A DNA stretch of 30,349 bases from contig JADGCJ010000031.1 in the NCBI GenBank assembly GCA_015229045.1, forward strand, positions 1-30,349, in the 5' to 3' direction. The position numbers were made by a program, and so were the translations under genes. This DNA is from Magnetococcales bacterium. Lineage in GTDB: Bacteria; Pseudomonadota; Magnetococcia; Magnetococcales; DC0425bin3. Numbering within the stretch: position 1 is the first letter of the stretch; the number at the start of each line of letters is the position of its first letter. This document shows, piece after piece, positions 16,506 through 24,533 of the stretch. The notes below the pieces were generated by a model, which was not told the DNA's origin, did not search any database, and worked only from the letters and a program-made list of their open reading frames with translations.

Positions 16506-18455
16506 GTGAACGACAACGAAGATTCTCCCCCGGATGACCCGATCGACAGGGAGGTGCGCCATCTGGCAGCCGCCTTGGCCCGGGAACCGCATGATCTGCA
16601 ACGACGTTACGACCTCGCCGCGTACCTGTGGGAGCAGGGCCGCTTTCCAGCCACGCTGGATGTGTTGACCACGCTTCTTGCCGTGGCCCCGGATCAACCC
16701 GAGGCCAATTTCATGCTGGGTCAACTCTTGCTGTTGCTGGGCCGCTTTCCGGAGGGGTGGGTGCGCTATGCGTGGCGTTACCGCATGGATCATGCCCGGG
16801 GATTGCTGCCCAGGATTGCCCAACCCTGCTGGCAGGGCGCCCCGCTGAAAGGAAAAACCCTGCTGGTGTTTGGTGAACAGGGGTTTGGCGACACCCTGCA
16901 GTTTGTGCGTTTTGTTCCCCTGTTGCTGAACAGGGGGGAGGGAAAGATTATCGTTGGTTGTTCCTCACCATTGCAGCGCCTGCTGAAGACCCTGCCGGGC
17001 GGGGCGCCGGTGATCAGCAACCTCTCGGCGGGCGAACCCTTCGACCTGCAACTGCCTGTCAGTGCCTTGCCAGGCCTGGTGGGGGCTGATCTCTTGTCGT
17101 TGACTGCGCTGCCTGTTCCCTATTTGTGGGCCGATCCTGTCGAGGTGAAACGCTGGCAGGCCTGGCGCGATCGGGCGGTGACGACACGTCTGGCCGTAGG
17201 TGTTGTCTGGGCGGGACGTTCGACCCATGCCCATGATCATCGCCGGTCGCTGCCTCTGGCTCTCATCTGCCGCCTGGGACAGGTTGCCGACGTCACCCTG
17301 GTCTCCTTGCAGCTCCCGACACCCCCGCAGGAAACCCTCCCCGCAGGTGTGCTGGACATCAGCGACGCTCTGCCCGATTTTGCGGCCACGGCAGCCGCGA
17401 TGCTGGCCCTGGATCTGATCGTGACCGTGGATACGGCTGTCGCCCATCTGGCCGGGGCCTTGGGGCGTCCGGTGTGGACATTGCTCTCCAGCATCCCCGA
17501 CTGGCGCTGGCTCCTGGAGCGGGATGACTCCCCCTGGTACCCGAGCATGCGTCTGTTTCGGCAGCGAACGCCGGGCGACTGGTCCGAGGTAATGGATCGG
17601 GTCGCCGCAGAGCTGCAGCACTGGACTCCTGCCACCACACCACCTGGGCTGGCCCATACGTTAGTCGTGCCACATGCAATCGAGGCGTGGAGTCCTTCCC
17701 TGTCTGGCGCATCCTGGCACTGGCCTGTGGAATCTTTTTTTCCGCCACACCCGCCCTGGCAGGAGAGGGTTCCCTGCCGGTGCTGTCGTGGCCATGCGCG
17801 CTGGATTTCTGCCGTGGATTTTTCCCGTTGCCGGGCGGATGCCGCCGGTTTCCATCTTCCTCCAACGGGTGTTCCGGTCGACTACTACCATTGTGCGCGT
17901 TGCGGCTGTCGGTTCACCGGATTTTTCGATCACTGGGAAGCCTCCCGTTGCCGCCAACTTGCTGTCGATCCCTTGCGTGTTCTGGCCGAGTCGGCTGGTC
18001 ATGCGCGGGAACGTCTGTTCGCTGTCATGGAGAGGTGGGGATCTCTAGGGGGGAGTTCCAACCATATTCTCGTCATGGACAGCGATCTCGAAGCCTGGAA
18101 AAAACCTCCGGGCGGGACAGGTTGGCGCTGGTCGTTACGGGAACCTTTCCAGGATCTCTCTCTTGCCGCCGGAGAGAGGCTTGCCATGATCATCCTGGTC
18201 GATACCTTGCCGCGTCACCCCTGGCCTGACGTATTTCTTCGGGAGTTACTCCCCTTTCTGGCGCCTGACGGGATGCTTCTGCTCGTTCTGGATGCCGCCC
18301 CGGAAGATGCTGACAAACTGGTTTTTCCGGCCTATACGCCGCGCAATGGCATGGCGGTGGCGCATACGTGTCGCAGTCTGGAGGTTGTGTTGCGGCGGCA
18401 TGGTCTGCGGTGGCAACAGCCGGAGCCGGGGTTGCACCTTGGAAAGAGAAAATAA
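16506..18455 (+). CDS. TPR / GT9-like glycosyltransferase fused to a degenerate methyltransferase-like domain
   Basis: The protein has 649 residues. Residues about 15-95 look like tetratricopeptide helices ending in FPEGWVRYAWRYRMD, the usual lead-in of TPR-containing GT9 proteins. A heptosyltransferase-like GT-B core follows: GEQGFGDTLQF at 123-132, VGVVWAGRSTHAHDHRRSLPL, DLIVTVDTAVAHLAGALGRPVW at about 303-324, and WLLERDDSPWYPSMRLFRQ. After about residue 375 a second part begins with a cysteine cluster (C424, C426, C427 and C463, C466, C468 within CARCGCRFTGFF). It ends with LLPFLAPDGMLLLVLD and HTCRSLEVVLRRHGL, the C-terminal half pattern of class I methyltransferases. The glycine-rich SAM loop is not evident, so this part may be inactive. 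Start is GTG without a clear ribosome site. Substrate unknown, probably a cell-surface or flagellar glycan. Confidence 0.8.
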   Translation: MNDNEDSPPDDPIDREVRHLAAALAREPHDLQRRYDLAAYLWEQGRFPATLDVLTTLLAVAPDQPEANFMLGQLLLLLGRFPEGWVRYAWRYRMDHARGLLPRIAQPCWQGAPLKGKTLLVFGEQGFGDTLQFVRFVPLLLNRGEGKIIVGCSSPLQRLLKTLPGGAPVISNLSAGEPFDLQLPVSALPGLVGADLLSLTALPVPYLWADPVEVKRWQAWRDRAVTTRLAVGVVWAGRSTHAHDHRRSLPLALICRLGQVADVTLVSLQLPTPPQETLPAGVLDISDALPDFAATAAAMLALDLIVTVDTAVAHLAGALGRPVWTLLSSIPDWRWLLERDDSPWYPSMRLFRQRTPGDWSEVMDRVAAELQHWTPATTPPGLAHTLVVPHAIEAWSPSLSGASWHWPVESFFPPHPPWQERVPCRCCRGHARWISAVDFSRCRADAAGFHLPPTGVPVDYYHCARCGCRFTGFFDHWEASRCRQLAVDPLRVLAESAGHARERLFAVMERWGSLGGSSNHILVMDSDLEAWKKPPGGTGWRWSLREPFQDLSLAAGERLAMIILVDTLPRHPWPDVFLRELLPFLAPDGMLLLVLDAAPEDADKLVFPAYTPRNGMAVAHTCRSLEVVLRRHGLRWQQPEPGLHLGKRK

Positions 18456-18462
18456 AAAGCAG

Positions 18463-18660
18463 GATTTGGGGCGAAGCCCCAAAATATTGTCTTTATTATT
18501 AAAAGTGGTTGGGGGATCCAAGGGGGAGGCTCCGCCTGCCCCCTTGGTGGGGTCTGGGGCGAAGCCCCAGTGAGGTTTGGGGCAAAGCCCCAACAAAGCT
18601 TTCATGCCAACATTTTTTTCCGAACAAAAAAACTACGTGTTCCAAAGTGGACGCGGTTTA
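18463..18660 (-). repeat. Second, diverged copy of the hairpin repeat, inverted
   Basis: Read on the minus strand, 18660 to about 18590 aligns with 13935-14005 of the MITE-like element: AAACCGCGT, a stretch with GTTTTTTTGT, then GCATGAAAGCTTT. It is followed by hairpins instead of identical sequence. Four perfect or near-perfect stems occur at 18465-18483, 18518-18547, 18554-18570 and 18577-18593, with GAA, AAA or CTCCG loops. The 17-base terminal repeat is missing at both ends, so this copy is truncated or old. The first stem lies ten bases after the stop codon of the glycosyltransferase fusion and could serve as its terminator. Confidence 0.7.
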
Positions 18661-18815
18661 CAATTTGTTTTTTTCGGAAAAGAAAGCGTATTCCGGGCCA
18701 GAGCCCCTCCCCTTCTGTAACGCCAAGCCGACAGAATCCTGCCCTGAAAGCAAGGGAAAAGGGGTCTTTGTAACAAAAATCCGACAAAAATATGCACGGA
18801 TGCACACGGATGATG

Positions 18816-18844
18816 TTGACTCGGGGAGAAGGAAGGCCTAGATT
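18816..18844 (+). promoter_or_regulatory. Candidate sigma-70 promoter of the sdh operon
   Basis: TTGACT (18816-18821), a 17-base spacer and TAGATT (18839-18844) match the sigma-70 consensus at five and four of six positions. It lies about 190 bases before the sdhA start, leaving a long leader. Confidence 0.45.
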
Positions 18845-18922
18845 CCGGAGACTTCGTTCGCGCCTTGTATTGTGTTGGATGGCTGGCGGGAATAAGGGCG
18901 ACCTTTTCGCGCCGTGATCCCT

Positions 18923-18937
18923 GGGGGTGTCACCCCC
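18923..18937 (+). other. GC hairpin in the sdhA leader
   Basis: GGGGGTG at 18923-18929 and CACCCCC at 18931-18937 form a near-perfect palindrome in the 5' leader of sdhA, downstream of the candidate promoter. It could be a leader-RNA stem or a protein-binding palindrome; sequence does not decide. The rest of 18661-19033 shows no gene. Confidence 0.35.
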
Positions 18938-19033
18938 CGGTGAGGACTGGAGAGCTGCCTGAGCGTCCTCTGGTCGCGAATGATCTTTCAGCGAAGAACC
19001 ATGGATGAAACCAGAGCAGGAGGAAATGCAGTT

Positions 19034-20728
19034 ATGAAAAGCCACGACCTGATCATTGTGGGCGCGGGCTTGTCGGGCATGCGCGCCGCATTGGAAGGGG
19101 TGCGGGCGAAGATCGACGTCGCCATCGTCACCAAGATCCATCCTTTGCGGAGTCACTCCTGCGCGGCCCAGGGTGGAATCAACGCCGCCATTGACCCGAA
19201 GGACTCCTGGGAGTCCCACGCCTTCGACACGGTCAAAGGATCGGATTACATCGGCGACGAAGATGCCATCCGGATCATGTGCGAAGAGGCCCCGAAAGTG
19301 GTCCTGGAAATGGATCGCATGGGCACCCCCTTCTCCCGACAGGAGACCGGCACGATCGCCCAACGCGCCTTTGGCGGCGCCAACTTTGATCGCACCTGCT
19401 ACTCCGCCGACCGCACCGGGCAGGTGCTGCTCCACACCCTTTGGGAACAGCTCGTCAAGGCCGGGGTCAAGGTCTACGAAGAGTGCCAGATTTTCAAGGT
19501 GGTCACCGACAAGGAGAAGCATGCCGTTGGCGTTGTTGCCTACGACATCAAGAATGGCGAGGTGTTCCCCATTCGCGGGAAGGCGGTTCTGATCTGCACC
19601 GGCGGCTACGGTCGGGTCTACATCTCCAGCACCAACGCCACGAGCTGCACCGGGGACGGCATGGCCCTCTCCATGCGGGCCGGGGTCGCTCTGGGTGACA
19701 TGGAGTTTGTGCAGTTTCACCCGACCGGCCTGCGCACCTCGGGTATTCTGGTCACCGAAGGGGCACGCGGCGAAGGGGGCATTCTGATCAATGCCAAGGG
19801 CGAACGGTTCATGAGCAAGTACGCCCCCAGCAAACTGGAACTCGCCTCCCGCGACGTGGTCTCCCGGGCCGAACAGACGGAGATCCTGGAAGGACGCGGC
19901 AAGGATGGCGCCATCTTCCTCGATCTGCGCCACCTGGGGGCACAAAAAATTCTCGAACGCCTCCCACAGATTCGCGAGCTGGCCCTCGACCTGGAAGGGG
20001 TGGATCCCATCAACGATCCCATCCCCGTGCGTCCCACGCTCCACTATTCGATGGGCGGCATCCGCACCGACAAGTATGGCGAGTCGAAAATCAAGGGACT
20101 CTGGTCCGCCGGCGAAGCGGCCTGCGTGTCGGTCCACGGCGCCAACCGCCTGGGGGGCAACTCCCTGCTCGACACCATCGTCTTTGGCAAGGTCACCGGC
20201 AAACAGGTGAGCGAATATGTCGCCAAAGAGAAGTCCCTGCGCGATTTCCCCGAGTCGGCCGTCAAAGAGGTCAAGGATACCATCGCCGACCTGCTGGCCC
20301 GTCCCAGCAAGGGGTTGCGTCCGTCCGACCTGCACCGCCGCATGGCCACCGAAATGAACCTCTACGTCGGTGTGTTCCGCGAACCGAAAAGCATGCAAAA
20401 AGTGCTGGATCAATTCCCCGGCTTCCGGGAAGATTACAAGCGCATCCACCTGGACGACAAATCGACCACATTCAATGTCGATCTTTTGCGTGCCCTTGAG
20501 CTGCGCAATCTCATCGACCTGGCTGAATGCATCATTCGCGGCGCCATCGCCCGCGAGGAGTCCCGTGGCGCCCACTCCCGCAATGACTTTCCGAAACGGG
20601 ATGACGCCAAGTGGCGCAAACACACCCTGGCCAACTGGGACGAGAACAAGGGAGAGGTGGTCCTCTCCTACGAGCCGGTTCGTACCCTGGGCATCAAGGA
20701 ATACGAACCCAAGGAACGGGTTTATTGA
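19034..20728 (+). CDS. sdhA: Succinate dehydrogenase / fumarate reductase flavoprotein subunit
   Basis: This 564-residue FAD subunit catalyses succinate-fumarate interconversion. The dinucleotide-binding GAGLSG is at residues 10-15. [17 protein letters not shown] places His41 at the position of the covalent FAD linkage. [30 protein letters not shown] and [18 protein letters not shown] are the family's substrate- and FAD-binding segments, and the C-terminal capping region is present. I chose ATG 19034 (AGGAGG ten bases upstream, protein beginning at the usual point before the FAD strand) rather than the open frame upstream to 18980. With the following two genes it forms a class E enzyme. Direction (oxidation or fumarate reduction) cannot be read from sequence. 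Confidence 0.96.
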   Translation: MKSHDLIIVGAGLSGMRAALEGVRAKIDVAIVTKIHPLRSHSCAAQGGINAAIDPKDSWESHAFDTVKGSDYIGDEDAIRIMCEEAPKVVLEMDRMGTPFSRQETGTIAQRAFGGANFDRTCYSADRTGQVLLHTLWEQLVKAGVKVYEECQIFKVVTDKEKHAVGVVAYDIKNGEVFPIRGKAVLICTGGYGRVYISSTNATSCTGDGMALSMRAGVALGDMEFVQFHPTGLRTSGILVTEGARGEGGILINAKGERFMSKYAPSKLELASRDVVSRAEQTEILEGRGKDGAIFLDLRHLGAQKILERLPQIRELALDLEGVDPINDPIPVRPTLHYSMGGIRTDKYGESKIKGLWSAGEAACVSVHGANRLGGNSLLDTIVFGKVTGKQVSEYVAKEKSLRDFPESAVKEVKDTIADLLARPSKGLRPSDLHRRMATEMNLYVGVFREPKSMQKVLDQFPGFREDYKRIHLDDKSTTFNVDLLRALELRNLIDLAECIIRGAIAREESRGAHSRNDFPKRDDAKWRKHTLANWDENKGEVVLSYEPVRTLGIKEYEPKERVY

Positions 20729-20776
20729 TTGGGAACTGCATGGGAGCGATCCACAGCCTTCCCATTGGAGGAGATG

Positions 20777-21760
20777 ATGGCAGAGCAATCTTATACCTTT
20801 CGCATTCAGCGCAATCGGGTCATTGAAGGGGGCCGCCTGGAGTCCCGCTGGCAGGAGTACCAGGTCAAAGCGGAACCCAATGCCACGGTCCTGAGCGCCC
20901 TGGAAGATATCAAGGGGCACCAGGATGGCTCGTTGACCTTTCGCCAATCCTGCCGGTCGGCCATATGCGGCTCGTGTGCCATGCGGATCAGCGGTCGCAC
21001 GCGACTGGCCTGCAAAACCCACGTCGGCGTCGCAGCCCGCGACGGCGTGGTGACCGTGGCCCCGCAAGCCAACCAGCCGGTCCTCAAGGACATGGCCATC
21101 GACATCGGGCCATTCTTCAAGAGAATCCATACCATCCGCCCCTTCCTGGAGGAGGGACCGGAGACCGCCAGCAAAGTGGGCAAAACAGCCTACGATCACG
21201 TCAACCAGGTGTCGCAGTGCATCATGTGCGGTTGCTGCTATTCGGACTGCACCATGGCCGAAGTCAGCCCGGAGTTCATTGGCCCGGCCGCCCTGGCCAA
21301 GGCCTTCCGCTTCGTCTCCGACCCCCGGGAAGGGAAAAAATCCGACCGGCTGCGGCAGCTCTCCGAACCCCACATGATGTGGGCCTGTGCCCGCTGCACC
21401 ATGTGCGTGGATGTCTGCCCGAAAGATGTCAAACCCATGGAGGCCATCGTCAAGTTGCGGACCCGTGGCGTCGCCAAGGGATACAACAACGGCGCTGCCC
21501 AAAAACACGCCCTTGCCTTCCACGAAGACATCAAGAAATCCGGTGACCTCAACGAGTTTACCCTGATGATGCGGACCCTGGGTCTGGTCGGCACCTTGCA
21601 AGAGACTGGTTCGGCCCTGCACCTCTTGAAGAAGGGCAAGATACCGTCCCCCTTCCCCCACCAGGCCAGAGGGGTGGAACAAGTGAACAAGGTCTTCAAT
21701 CTCCTGGAACAAAATCCCCTGGATGTTGAAACCAAGGCTCCGGAAATCGTGCCCGAGTAA
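20777..21760 (+). CDS. sdhB: Succinate dehydrogenase / fumarate reductase iron-sulfur subunit, class E
   Basis: The protein has about 327 residues, longer than classic SdhB (about 240-260). The [2Fe-2S] ligands are C59, C64, C67 and C79 (SCRSAICGSCAMRISGRTRLAC). The first cubane motif is CIMCGCCYSDC (C148, C151, C154, C158). The third is CARCTMCVDVCPKD (C204, C207, C210, C214). Classic SdhB has a non-cysteine (for example Ile in E. coli) at the position of C207 and holds a [3Fe-4S] cluster; the extra Cys here suggests a [4Fe-4S] cluster, a feature reported for class E enzymes. A C-terminal extension of about 60 residues follows. Start 20777 chosen for the five-base spacing to GGAGG; ATG 20774 is the adjacent alternative. 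Confidence 0.95.
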   Translation: MAEQSYTFRIQRNRVIEGGRLESRWQEYQVKAEPNATVLSALEDIKGHQDGSLTFRQSCRSAICGSCAMRISGRTRLACKTHVGVAARDGVVTVAPQANQPVLKDMAIDIGPFFKRIHTIRPFLEEGPETASKVGKTAYDHVNQVSQCIMCGCCYSDCTMAEVSPEFIGPAALAKAFRFVSDPREGKKSDRLRQLSEPHMMWACARCTMCVDVCPKDVKPMEAIVKLRTRGVAKGYNNGAAQKHALAFHEDIKKSGDLNEFTLMMRTLGLVGTLQETGSALHLLKKGKIPSPFPHQARGVEQVNKVFNLLEQNPLDVETKAPEIVPE

Positions 21761-21781
21761 AGAGACGGGGAGGAATTGGAC

Positions 21782-22669
21782 ATGTCTTTGGAATTTGCCT
21801 TTTATCCCGGTTGCGCCGGCAAACAGGTGCAAAAAGAGGCCGACTGGTCGGCCCGGGCCGTTTGCTCCGAGTTGGGCATCACGCTGCACGAGATGCCCAG
21901 CGCCACCTGTTGTGGCGCCGTCAGCCTGCGGGAAACCAAACCCGCCTTCTCCCTGGCCGTGGCCGCACGGATTCTCTCCGAGGCCGAGGCCCAGGGACGT
22001 GACCTGGCCACCATCTGCAACACCTGCCTGCAAACCCTCTCCCATGCCCACTATCGGTTCAGAACCGAACCGGAGATCCTGGAGAAGATCAACGCAGTCA
22101 ACAGCCAGGCCGGCATTCGCCCCTACGGCGGCACCAACAAGGTCCGCCACCTGCTGTGGGTGATCACCGACATGGTGGACCAGGGTGTGCTGAAAGCCAA
22201 AATCAAGAAACCCCTCAACGGACTGCGCGTGGCCCCCTTCTATGGCTGCCACTCCCTGCGGCCCGTGGAGATTTTTGCCGACAAAAACGGGGAGCGGTCC
22301 GACCATCTCGACCGGCTCATCACCCTGCTCGGCGGCAAACCCGTCGCCTACGAGGGGTCCAACCGTTGCTGCGGTTTCCACGTCATGCTGTCAGACCCCA
22401 TGGAAATGCGGCAAATGGTGGCCAAAAACTGCCTGAGCGCCAAGGATGCCGGGGCCGATCTGATGATCACCCCCTGCACCCTGTGCGACATGTCCATGGG
22501 CGCCTACCAGGGCATCGCCGAAAAGAGCGTCGGGCGCACCATCGGTCTGCCAGAAATGAACTTTGCCCAGCTCCTGGGCGCGGCCTTGGGAATCCATGAG
22601 AGCAAGCTTGGCATTGACCGCCTCCACGTCGATCCCAAACCAGCCCTCGCTGCCCGCGGAGTCCTCTGA
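21782..22669 (+). CDS. sdhE: CCG-domain (HdrB-like) anchor/electron-transfer subunit of class E succinate dehydrogenase
   Basis: The protein has 295 residues and two cysteine-rich CCG domains: C11, C43-C44, C79 and C82, then C156, C196-C197, C232 and C235. This is the CX(n)CCGX(n)CXXC pattern of heterodisulfide reductase subunit B. In class E succinate:quinone reductases this subunit (SdhE, not to be confused with the FAD-assembly factor of the same name) replaces the haem-containing SdhC/SdhD and contacts the membrane, probably by amphipathic helices. Indeed no multi-helix membrane gene is present in this operon. ATG 21782 has GGGGAGGA seven bases upstream. It follows sdhB by 21 bases, and a fumarate reductase role is equally possible. 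Confidence 0.92.
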   Translation: MSLEFAFYPGCAGKQVQKEADWSARAVCSELGITLHEMPSATCCGAVSLRETKPAFSLAVAARILSEAEAQGRDLATICNTCLQTLSHAHYRFRTEPEILEKINAVNSQAGIRPYGGTNKVRHLLWVITDMVDQGVLKAKIKKPLNGLRVAPFYGCHSLRPVEIFADKNGERSDHLDRLITLLGGKPVAYEGSNRCCGFHVMLSDPMEMRQMVAKNCLSAKDAGADLMITPCTLCDMSMGAYQGIAEKSVGRTIGLPEMNFAQLLGAALGIHESKLGIDRLHVDPKPALAARGVL

Positions 22670-22700
22670 CCAGGAGTCCTCTCCGGACCGTAACCGGCCC

Positions 22701-24533
22701 TTGAATATCCGGTCGGCCCACCTGCGCGGCGGGGTCCGTTTTCTGGCGGACTTTGCCGAGCTGGGTCGACCGCTTTTCTTTCAGGATCCGCGTCGTTCTT
22801 TTGTTGCCTGCACCCCGACAGAGGTCTCCCCTGTCCTTCGCGCCGCTGAACAGGCGGCCCGCGCTGGCTTCTGGGTGGCCGGTTTTCTGGCCTACGAGGC
22901 CGCCGCCGCGTTTGGCCTTCCTGTCCAGGCACCGGCAGCGGATCTCCCTTTGGCCTGGTTTGCCGTGTTTGACCGGGCACAGGAGGTGGTGCTGCCCCCG
23001 CCCGTATCCGGTTGGGCCGGTGACCCGGTACCCTTGATCCCGCGCGAACGCTTCCAGCGTGACCTGAACGCCATTCATGACTGGATCCTGGCCGGCGATA
23101 CCTACCAGGTCAACTACACCCTGCCTGCACGGGTTCCCTGTGCCGAGGATCTGGCGGCCCTGTTTCTCCGTGTCCATCTGGCGCATCGCCACCCTTATGC
23201 CGCCTGGCTGCATCTGCCTGGTGTGGCAGGCAAACCGGAGTGGTCGATCGCCTCCTTCTCGCCGGAACTCTTCCTGCAACGCCGGGGAGAAACCTTGTTG
23301 TCCGCCCCCATCAAAGGGACTCGACCCCGTGGCCGCTCCGGACTGGTCGATATCCAGCGCAGCGAGGAGTTGCAGACCTCGGCCAAGGATCAGGCCGAAC
23401 ACGTCATGATCGTCGACATGGTGCGCAACGACCTGGGCCGGATCAGTCGCATCGGCAGTGTGGCGGTACCCCATCTGTTCGAGTGGCGCTCCTTTTCCAC
23501 GGTCCATCACCTGGAAACGCGCGTCGTCAGCCAAATCCATCCCCGGCACGAGGATGCAGCATCGATCATGGCGGCCCTGTTTCCCGCCGCCTCCATCACC
23601 GGCGCCCCCAAACGACGCACCATGGAGATCATCCGCACCCTGGAACAACGTCCACGCGGCCTCTACACCGGCAGCGTGGGGCTGTTTCAGCCGGGGGGGG
23701 ATTTCATCTTCAACGTGGCCATCCGCACCGTGGTGCAACGCCAGCAGGATCCCCCCCTGATGGGGCTGGGCGGCGGCGTGGTGGCCGATTCCAATCCGGC
23801 TGCCGAGTGGTCGGAGATGGCCCACAAGGGACATTTTCTCGGCGCCGGGACGATCCACCCCCTGGGATTGATCGAAACCATGCGCGTCGATGACAACGGC
23901 ACCATCCCCAGGCTGGAGAGTCATCTGGCCCGTTTGCAGAGTTCGGCCCGTGCCCTGGGCATCCCCCTGGAGATCGAAACGGTAAGAAACATGCTGTGCC
24001 AAAAAGCCGCCCGGCTGCGCGCTTCCGGCGGCGTCCCCCGGGTATTGCGCCTGGAACTGCAAGGGGATGGCACCTGCAAAACCACCGACCGGCGCCTGAC
24101 CCCCACACCCGCTGCCCTGCGTGTCCAGATCGCCGGACAGCGGGTAGATCGGCTCAACCGACTCAACCAACACAAGACCACCCGCCGCGACCACTTTGAC
24201 AATGCCTTGCGCCAGGTACGCTGGGGAGGATACGACGATGCCTTGTTCCTCAACAATCTTGACCAAGTGACCGAGGGGGCGATCCGTGGCATCGTCGTAC
24301 GACTCGACGGAACATGGTACACCCCGCCGGTAACCGACGGCCTGCTGCCCAGTCTCTGGCGTACCGATGCCATTCACCATCTGGCCGCCCGCGAACAAAC
24401 CATAACCCTGGAGAGGCTCTGCCAGGCCGAGGTCATTCGCATGGGCAATGCCGTCCAGGAGGGTCGGCCCGTCGCCCATCTGGCCGATCCGGCGGGCCGC
24501 ACCCTGTGGCGCTGGCGCGAAACCCATGCGTGA
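22701..24533 (+). CDS. pabB: Aminodeoxychorismate synthase component I fused to aminodeoxychorismate lyase-like domain (PabB-PabC)
   Basis: The N-terminal about 440 residues are the chorismate-binding PabB enzyme: SAPIKGTRPRG with the lysine typical of PabB (anthranilate synthase has Ala there), IVDMVRNDLGRISRIGSV, and FPAASITGAPKRRTMEII. The C-terminal about 180 residues are class IV aminotransferase/lyase-like: LIETMRVDDNGTIPRLESHLARL, NQHKTTRRDHFDNAL with the candidate PLP lysine, and TEGAIRGIVV and TPPVTDGLLPSLWRT, where some usual residues differ. Together they make p-aminobenzoate for folate; the glutamine amidotransferase PabA is not nearby. The start is uncertain: the frame is open to ATG 22563 inside sdhE, and TTG 22608 or 22614 and TTG 22701 are other options. 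I chose 22701 because family homology begins just after it. Confidence 0.88.
   Translation: MNIRSAHLRGGVRFLADFAELGRPLFFQDPRRSFVACTPTEVSPVLRAAEQAARAGFWVAGFLAYEAAAAFGLPVQAPAADLPLAWFAVFDRAQEVVLPPPVSGWAGDPVPLIPRERFQRDLNAIHDWILAGDTYQVNYTLPARVPCAEDLAALFLRVHLAHRHPYAAWLHLPGVAGKPEWSIASFSPELFLQRRGETLLSAPIKGTRPRGRSGLVDIQRSEELQTSAKDQAEHVMIVDMVRNDLGRISRIGSVAVPHLFEWRSFSTVHHLETRVVSQIHPRHEDAASIMAALFPAASITGAPKRRTMEIIRTLEQRPRGLYTGSVGLFQPGGDFIFNVAIRTVVQRQQDPPLMGLGGGVVADSNPAAEWSEMAHKGHFLGAGTIHPLGLIETMRVDDNGTIPRLESHLARLQSSARALGIPLEIETVRNMLCQKAARLRASGGVPRVLRLELQGDGTCKTTDRRLTPTPAALRVQIAGQRVDRLNRLNQHKTTRRDHFDNALRQVRWGGYDDALFLNNLDQVTEGAIRGIVVRLDGTWYTPPVTDGLLPSLWRTDAIHHLAAREQTITLERLCQAEVIRMGNAVQEGRPVAHLADPAGRTLWRWRETHA

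Noticed and set aside
18602..22381. 1259-codon minus-strand open frame opposite sdhA, sdhB and sdhE
   Set aside because: It mirrors three clear enzyme genes in the antisense frame and its start part crosses the interspersed repeat. No motif supports it.
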